Notes under the pieces: model-generated | The model's database searches: none | What the model was told of the DNA's origin: nothing | The model's input: only the letters and a program-made list of their open reading frames with translations | Translations under genes and position numbers: made by a program | Part shown: positions 57,019 to 64,000 of the stretch, piece after piece | Position numbering within the stretch: position 1 is the first letter of the stretch | Layout: each line of letters begins with the position of its first letter | DNA from: Lantana camara | Lineage: Eukaryota; Streptophyta; Magnoliopsida; Lamiales; Verbenaceae | Direction of reading: 5' to 3' | DNA length: 64,000 nt | Assembly: GCA_037501455.1 (NCBI GenBank) | Contig: CM074861.1 | Location: 100,355,001 to 100,419,000, forward strand

Positions 57019-60000
57019 TGTAGCACCCGGGGCGATAGACACCACATCCCCCGCACTATAAGTCTAGTCCACACATGAAATTAATAATCCAGCATGAACC
57101 GAACTCATAGCGAACGGGTGACAAAATAAAAATAACCTGGCTAGACGGAAACTAACCCTGAACCAATTAATCAAGTATACCCAAAATGCGGTGCGGAAGC
57201 AATAATACCATGCATAAATTCCAATAATAGCTCCAAGCTTAAACGTTTCATAACATAATTAAGTTCCAACCTGCAACCTGTCCCGAATTCATAATCCAAA
57301 ATACATAATTGGCACACAGGCCCATTTACATAAAGAAATACTAATGAATCATAACATAGTGAAATGTGACTCGAGTGTACAAGTGAATCGAACAAAAGGC
57401 TATGACTCGACTCCCGCCTAGCACCACCTGCAAGAAACTGGAGAAGTGGAAAAGAGGGATCAGTCTATAGAAGACTGAGTGAGCAGGAGCTGTACGTATA
57501 TATAAAAACAAGCACATGCAAGTCATAAATCCCGAGCATGGTTTTATTAAAGTTAGTTCCCACGAAGGGCATGAAATCATTTACCAATGCTCGATCTTTA
57601 CAACTAATACATATTAAAAGTCATTAAGTTCGGAATGCATGAATAATCATTATGGCTCGACGAGTGAGCGTGCGTTATCTCCAACCAAACTCCGACCGTG
57701 TACAATGAACATGATTTAATACTTTGAATATGTGATCATACAATACATAATAATACATGCGAGCATATAACATGAGACTTGATCGTTTGGGCAATCCGTG
57801 TCCCGGCCTTCCCGCAAGGTGCAAAACATTAATAACCAAGTGCATATCATAATCATGAAAACATTTCCAACCTTCTCCCTCCATATGATTGTAACGCCCC
57901 GCTCATCCGATAAATAAGGTATGTCACCTTTCAGCCTTTTTATGTGTTTAATTATGTGATTGGTGCGTTGTGTGGCCCTCTTTTGGACTCTTTTAGAGTT
58001 AGGGCCCTTTTTGTAATTTTCTTCTTTTAGGGGGTTTTTCCGGTCACTTCTCGTTCGGTAGAGATTTTGACTTCTTTGACCCCTTCTTTGCGTTCGGGGC
58101 ATCGAGACGAGTCCGTAGACTCTAAGTTTGCCCAATTCTGACTTCGTTAGCCCGTTCTTCCGATCGTTTTTGAGTACGAGGATCCGATATATATACTCGG
58201 GTTTTCTCGTTTTGCGTGCCAAAATCAGATCAGCAGCCTTCATCGTCTTCTCCAGCGATCCATCACTATTCACACACAGTGAAGGTGTGAAAACACACAC
58301 ATGCTCGTTCTCCCTCGTTTCTCGACGGAATTCGACGAATCAATAGTGTAAATTCATCAGCTCGACGAGCCCGTCACAACCGTACCAGTTTCGTGGCCTG
58401 AAAGTGACCAACGGTGGTCCGACGGTGGCGGGTTGTGCCACCTCCACGCCGGTGGCGTTCCGGCGACTCTCGCCAGCCAACAACCACCCTACCCCATGTT
58501 TTCGACCCTTCCCGTTCCATTTCCGGCCTCCTTTTCGAGCGAATCGCGGCGGAGATGGCCGAATCGGGGGAGGCGCAGCGCTGAACTTCGGCGGCGGATT
58601 GGGCCCTCTTCCCGACCGGTTTTAGTGGTGGAGCCTTCACGAAAGTTGCTTGAAATGACGAGACTTAGCGGATGGCATCGACGGCGTTCCGAGAACCGGC
58701 CGGCGGCGGCGGACCGGGCCTGGACCGGCGGTCCGATTTTCCGGTGGTTTTTCTGGCAGTTTGACTTGGGGCTTTTGTAGGGCTCGTTACAAGCTTTCCA
58801 ACGGTATGCTCGGATTTCATTTTGGTTTTACGGTTTACGTTTAATTTCAGTTTTCGTCCTTGGATTTAAGTTCGGTTTTTCGTCAACAAAGTCCGGCGTG
58901 TTTGGCATTTTCTAAAATTGATTGAGGGCTTTTGTTGACCAGGCCGAGACGCACGTTTCTGTCCTTCCGGGGATTTTTCCGACCACCGGAGGCGGTGTTC
59001 CGGTGGCGGCCGGTGGCTGTTCGACCGGCTACGGTAGTGGCATTCCGGTGACTTTCGGACAGAAAGTCCCTTTCGTTGTGGTGAGTCCAACGCCACTTTC
59101 CGTTCGTCAATCGGATGCCCGGTTGATTTGTTGTGATTTATTTTGTGTATTTCTATTTATTTGAAATTAATTGTTTTAATTGCATTGAATTGTCAATTGC
59201 TTGATTTGTCGATCAATATGAATTTCAATGTGTACGAAAGCATGTATTAAATGAACTATGATATATGTTGATGCTTTGATTTACAATTTGAACTCCGATA
59301 TGCCGTATTTGAGCTATTTGTCTAACTTGAAGGGGTGCATGTGTAATTTTGTAAACAATATGAATATTGTTTGATTTAATTAGGTAACCTTGTAATTGAA
59401 TCCGTTTAGTGATATATGAATTGAGTATGCCAAGTGTGAATTATATAAAATTGATATTGTTGGAATTGATATGCGACTTTGTGAGATTTAAATGATTTGA
59501 ATGACTCTATTTTGTTTATTTTATAATTGTAAACCTGATATACTTGAGTTATAAATATTATATGAAGTTCATGACTTGATTGCAAGGAATTATGAAAGAT
59601 ATGAAATGATTGGGCTTGAAACCCTCATGTATGGAATGTACTTGAACGAATTACTTGATTATGTAACTCCATAACATCATTTTACTTCTTGTACCTCTCA
59701 TATCATGTGTTTAGCATTGCCGTGCGTCTATATGGTTTCATATTGAGTCAATTCTCACAAGTACACATTGTTCCTTCTCTTGTACAGTTTGTTTCCAGGG
59801 CGGAGACTTCCAAATTGAATAGGCACCCGTATTGCTCTTGTTTCTTGTCTCGTGGTATTCCAGGTGAGGGTGTTTTCGTTCTAGTTACATATTAAACCCT
59901 ACAACCCTTATGTGAAAAGCTTTGAACAAAACCTTATGATTATATATATGTTACTTTTAAAAGGAGAGTTATCGAGTAAATACTGATTGATCGAGTAAAT

Positions 60001-63000
60001 ATTGATTGATCGAATAAATATTGATCGAGTAAACCCCTTTTCAAATGGATCATGAAATATGTTATGTTACTCATGGATCAAATGTTTTCGCGAGAAAAGA
60101 AAGAATGATTGATTGATTGCACAGAATGGGGCCCAGGAACTTGGTGTGAGTGGGGACCCGAGGAGGCAAGGGCTGACGGTAAACCCTCACACTAGTCCCA
60201 CTATTGTACGGCGGTACCGGACCTCGTCAGGAGATTGGCGGGGAAAGGGAGCTGAGTGCCATCTGGGGAGTCATGTAACCCCTTTTGGTCAATGATTGGG
60301 TGGTCGGGCCTTGCAAACCCACCACCAACCCCGGAGGAAGAAGGTTGGAACTTATTTATGATTGAAAATGATTGACTGATTGATTGAATATGATTGATTA
60401 TTGATAGGCACTGTGCGGGAAGGCCGGGAATCGGATTGTCCAAATAAATATATTTAGGACATGGCATGTGATCTGAGTGTATTATGATATATTGCTTGAT
60501 CACCTATTTAATGTATTAATGATATTTGTCGTACACGGTCGGAGTTTGGTTGGAGATTGTGCACGCTCACTCGCCGAGCCTTATTGATTGAGTATGATTT
60601 ATGAACTTATTGAATTTAATATGAATAGTCGTAAAGTCCGAGCATTGCTTAGTCATTCTTTTGCCCTTTTTGGGAACTAACTTTAAATAAAACCTTGCTC
60701 GGGATTTATGACTTGCATGTGCATGTTTCTATATGATATGTATCGCTCCTGCTCGCTCAGTCTCCTAGAGACTGACCCCTCTTTCCCCCTTTTTCCAGTT
60801 TCTTTTGCAGGTGTTGGTTACTAGGCGGAGTTAGAGTGTCGAGTCATTGTTCTAGTCTCACTCATTTACACTCACTGCATATTATATTGTCTTTAAATAC
60901 TGTATTGATTAATTATTGATTTATTATTGCTGGCCGGTGTGCCCTTATTGAATTGATATTGATTCGGGACAGGTTAGGACAGGTTCTGGAGCCAGTTGAA
61001 CCCGTTGTTATGTTGTTTTACTGTATTGATTCGGGACAGGTTAGGACAGGTGTACTGATTAGTGGAACCCGTATTTGTATTCGTATTGGATTTCCATTAT
61101 TTCATGAATATTACATGAATGATTTCCTTGCTTCCGCATTTTGGGTTTTGTTGATGGTTCCAGGGTTAGCTTCCGCCTAGTCAGGACTGTACTTTTGATT
61201 GTCACCCGTTCGCTGTGAGTCCGATTCATGTGTGGACTGCCTATTTCATATGTGGATTAGACTCATAGTGCGGGGGATGTGGTGCCTATCGTCCCGGGTG
61301 CTACAATGATGGTCTGTTCTGCAGTCCCGAACCATCCCATAATAATAATATCGAGACGGGGCCTCATGACTCCTACCCGCTCCTTCGATGGGTTAACCAT
61401 CGGCTCAAGAATAACTCACCTTCCAAACTACACGGTCGCGTGGGAGATTCTCAATGGGTACTTTGTGCAATGGCTTAGCTATACGTCGGCCCGATGCCGA
61501 ACCGGTCTCCATTCACACATTTCCCCGGGCCCAATACATGTGCATGATCAATGTGCATAATCTCGCCAAAACATTTCAAATCATGATCATAATAATAATA
61601 ATGATAATTCATTTCATAATCCTTGAGAAAAAGGTTTACTTGATAAGAATTTACTCGATGACATTACGTTGAAAACGATATATATATATATACATAAGGT
61701 TTTTGGCCAAAACTTAACACATAAAGGTTGTAGGGTTCAGTACGTAACTAGAACGAAAACACCCTCACCTGGAATAACCTGAGACAAGAAAAATGATTGG
61801 TACGGGTGCCTATTCGATCCGGAAGTCTCCACCCTGGAGAAGAACTGTACAAGAGAAGACATAACGTGTACTCGTGAGAAAAGACTCGATATGATACCAA
61901 ATAGGACGCACGGAAATGCTTATGAAGTGGAGTATCATGTCATAACATAATTTAATATGTAATGAAGCATAAGAATGTCATGAAATGGTGTGATCGTGTT
62001 CGTATGCTCAATTACTCAAACAAATTCAATTCATAAATCAAACACGGATTCAAACAATCAAACTTAAGCAAGTAAAGACCAAGGAGTGTCAAATAAGAGC
62101 ATAATTATCAATTAATCAAGCATATAATTCATATAAGTCACATACGGGATTCAAGGAAGTGAAAGGAATGCAATATGAGGGGTTTTGGTGAAGTTTGGCA
62201 AAAATGGACAATTTTTGGAAATGCGCATACTGTGGTAAAACAAGAATATCTTAAGTTCTAGAAGTTGAAATAGAGTTTTGTTTATTGGATATGAAAGTAG
62301 ACGATTAGAGATTTCCAAGCATATATGGCTCGAATTCTAGTTCAAAGCGGAGTTAACACGGGCGTTTGGTAAATGAACTAAGGGGCCAAACGGGCGTTTA
62401 GCATGCCGCTGGGCGAAAAAATAGGGGAAAAACAGGGTATGGCTCGGAAATGGACTCCCAACCTTCCCAACACCAACCAACATCGATTAAACAACCCAAA
62501 ACTAGCACATAACATCAATATACATCTAATACTTCAATTACAACACATATATCTATCATTTAGACAATTAAATTCATCAAACAAAACTCATATAAACCAT
62601 GCCATCCAACAAGCCAATAGTTCAAGATATTCAAGCCTCAACTTCAAAGATATACACATATATGCTCATATATTCATGGTAGGAAACTAGCAACACATTC
62701 AAATCATAAAGCCCTAACTATTCACTCAATACAAACTCATAAATAACAAAACCCAACCTTGAAATGAAAGAATGAAGATGGTGAAGATGATGGAGATGAT
62801 GATCTTGATGATGCCAATATTTCTTGATGAATGATCCTCCCTTCTCTTCTTGTTTATAATCAAAGATGTGATGAAGATGAAGATGAGAGTGTAGAGTATG
62901 TGTTAGAGAAAGGGTGTGTGTAATTGTGTGTCTTGCATATGCTATGTAATGTATATACAATGTATGTGTAATATAATTATAGATATAACATATATATGTA

Positions 63001-63199
63001 TAAAGTCATAAAGTGTAGATATTATGTATATTATATTATATAATTTATCTTAGTGCTATAATAATATATACATATATAATGAATGTGAGTATTAGTGTAG
63101 GAAGACTTATACATGTATATATATATAATTGCATGTCTCATGAATAAATATATGAAATAATGAGAATATTAATCTTAGGAATTTAGCTTAAGTATAAAG

Positions 63200-63242
<43 letters not shown>

Positions 63243-63454
63243 AGAAAATAATATGTTATGAAATGAAAGTGTATGAATTATGCATATGTTAGAAATTAAA
63301 ATGAAATAAAATGATATTAATAAGATCACATAACAATTAAACACTTAATCACATAAGTCACTCAGACACATAATCCTAAGACATGACAGCAATTCTAACA
63401 CTCAAACTCACACGTATGGCGAGCGTACCTGGAACGAAAACACGGGGCGTTACA
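57019..63454 (-). mobile_element. Solo LTR, minus orientation, split by a second solo LTR
   Basis: On the minus strand it starts TGTAACGCCCCGTG (63454) and ends CCCGGGTGCTACA (57019). It is flanked by GAAGG at 57014-57018 and 63455-63459. After removing the inner element and one duplication it is about 3.0 kb. No internal domain, primer site or second LTR is present, so it is a solo LTR left by LTR-LTR recombination. It splits the copia RNase H. Confidence 0.85.
57890..61305 (+). mobile_element. Solo LTR, plus orientation, nested in the first
   Basis: It starts TGTAACGCCCCGC and ends CCCGGGTGCTACA, 3,416 bp, flanked by ATGAT at 57885-57889 and 61306-61310. Its 3' part is an inverted diverged copy of 57019-57889, so both belong to one LTR family. 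No protein is encoded; the GC-rich stretch at 58370-58780 is not gene-like. Confidence 0.88.
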
Positions 63455-63839
63455 GAAGGTACCAGTTAGTTGGAAGTCAACCTTACAGTCAACGGTGGCA
63501 TTGTCTACGAAAGAGGCAGAGTATATGGCCGTTACAGAAGCTGTGAAGGAAGCATTTTGGCTTCAAGTACTGCTTGAAGATTTGGGAGTTGGTCAAAAAC
63601 ACCTCGCAGTGCATTATGACAGTCAGAGTGTTATTCATTTAGCGAAGAACCAAACTTTTCATGCAAGGACGAAGCACATTGATGTTCGCTATCACTTCGT
63701 GCGGGAAATTCTTGAAGAAGAGTAGATTGTTCTTCAGAAGATTCGGACTACGGAGAATCCTGCAGATATGATGACCAAGGTGGTGACAAAGGCCAAGTTT
63801 AAACGTTGTTTAGAGTTGGTTAATATTCTGCACTTTTGA
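63455..63839 (+). pseudogene. Copia RNase H, C-terminal part
   Basis: The frame reads STVALSTKEAEYMAVTEAVKEAF, VHYDSQSVIHLAKN and FHARTKHIDVRYHFVREIL, the conserved copia RNase H end. A TAG at 63723-63725 interrupts it before ENPADMMTKV. The final stop is at 63837-63839. Confidence 0.9.
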
Positions 63840-63938
63840 GTTGGCGCCTGCGGGCACATTTGGAGGCACTACAATTTGTTTGAGAGATGGAGTCGTTTGT
63901 ATTTTGGTGGGATCAAAATTTGTGCCAAGGTAGAGATT

Positions 63939-64000
63939 TGTTAGTTTGTGGCCAATTTGTATCTCGCATTGAAAGACTAGTTTTGGACAAGAGTGTTTTT
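63939..64000 (+). repeat. Copia 3' LTR, truncated by window end
   Basis: TGTTAGTTTGTGGCCAATTT is shared with the 5' LTR, after a purine-rich AAGGTAGAGATT. Only 62 bp are in the window. Confidence 0.9.

Larger units (their letters stand above)
52633..64000 (+). mobile_element. Ty1/copia retrotransposon, Tnt1-like, degenerate, runs off window
   Basis: The 5' LTR is 52633-53001, followed by an initiator-Met primer site. Gag, protease, integrase, reverse transcriptase and RNase H remnants follow in copia order. The polypurine tract and start of the 3' LTR (63939 onward) are at the window end. A 6.4-kb solo-LTR nest splits the RNase H part. Several frameshifts and stops show that it is not autonomous. 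It is inserted into the LINE RNase H. Confidence 0.92.

Noticed and set aside
58374..58780. GC-rich frames of 73-115 codons on both strands
   Set aside because: They lie inside a solo LTR, overlap one another on both strands and resemble no protein family.

Overview
The window is nuclear DNA of a flowering plant, almost certainly a eudicot. The genes are intron-rich with GT-AG borders, the families are plant ones (clade-E-like PP2C, plastid-type SHMT, KIB/F-box), and intergenic DNA is AT-rich and filled with plant transposon classes (tRNA-derived SINEs, hAT and Harbinger MITEs, Ty1/copia and LARD-type LTR elements, LINE relics). I cannot name the species. No prokaryotic system, CRISPR array, rRNA gene or stand-alone tRNA gene was seen.

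Layout. 1-2.9 kb: 3' part of a PHAX-type RNA-binding-domain gene (+). 3.2-5.6 kb: a complete PP2C phosphatase (-) with two MITEs in its introns. 5.6-10 kb: intergenic, with a hAT MITE, a SINE and a Harbinger-like MITE. 10-12.3 kb: a BABAM1/MERIT40 homologue (-). 12.3-13.3 kb: a possible dioxygenase relic. 13.3-30.1 kb: an LTR element with a gag-like 'gypsy type transposon' protein and tandem-repeat LTRs; its right LTR is split by a 10.2-kb coding-less retrotransposon (LARD, minus orientation, LTRs 2.3 kb, TSD CCGGG). 30.4-32.7 kb: a PITH-domain gene with a stop-containing 21-bp insertion in exon 2. 34.2-38.3 kb: a hairpin MITE, then a 3.6-kb hAT-like element holding a 2-kb minisatellite. 38.9-41.0 kb: an intronless F-box/KIB protein. 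41.1-44.6 kb: a degenerate second copy of the PITH locus, interrupted by a 2.3-kb poly(A)-tailed insertion and two SINEs. 45.6-48.4 kb: plastid-type serine hydroxymethyltransferase, 11 coding exons. 49.3-64 kb: a nest in which a LINE relic holds a UBP27-like gene fragment, a small TIR element and a copia element; the copia element holds a solo LTR (-), which holds another solo LTR (+).

The genes do not form a pathway: they are unrelated housekeeping and regulatory genes separated by repeats. The most informative material is structural: the PITH tandem duplication, whose second copy serves as an empty-site reference for several insertions; clean target-site duplications that order the nests; an unclassified retroposon-like insertion; and a cluster of six CACGTG cores in the LARD LTR. 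Splice junctions were assigned by eye from GT/AG sites, frame and family alignment known to me. No search was run.
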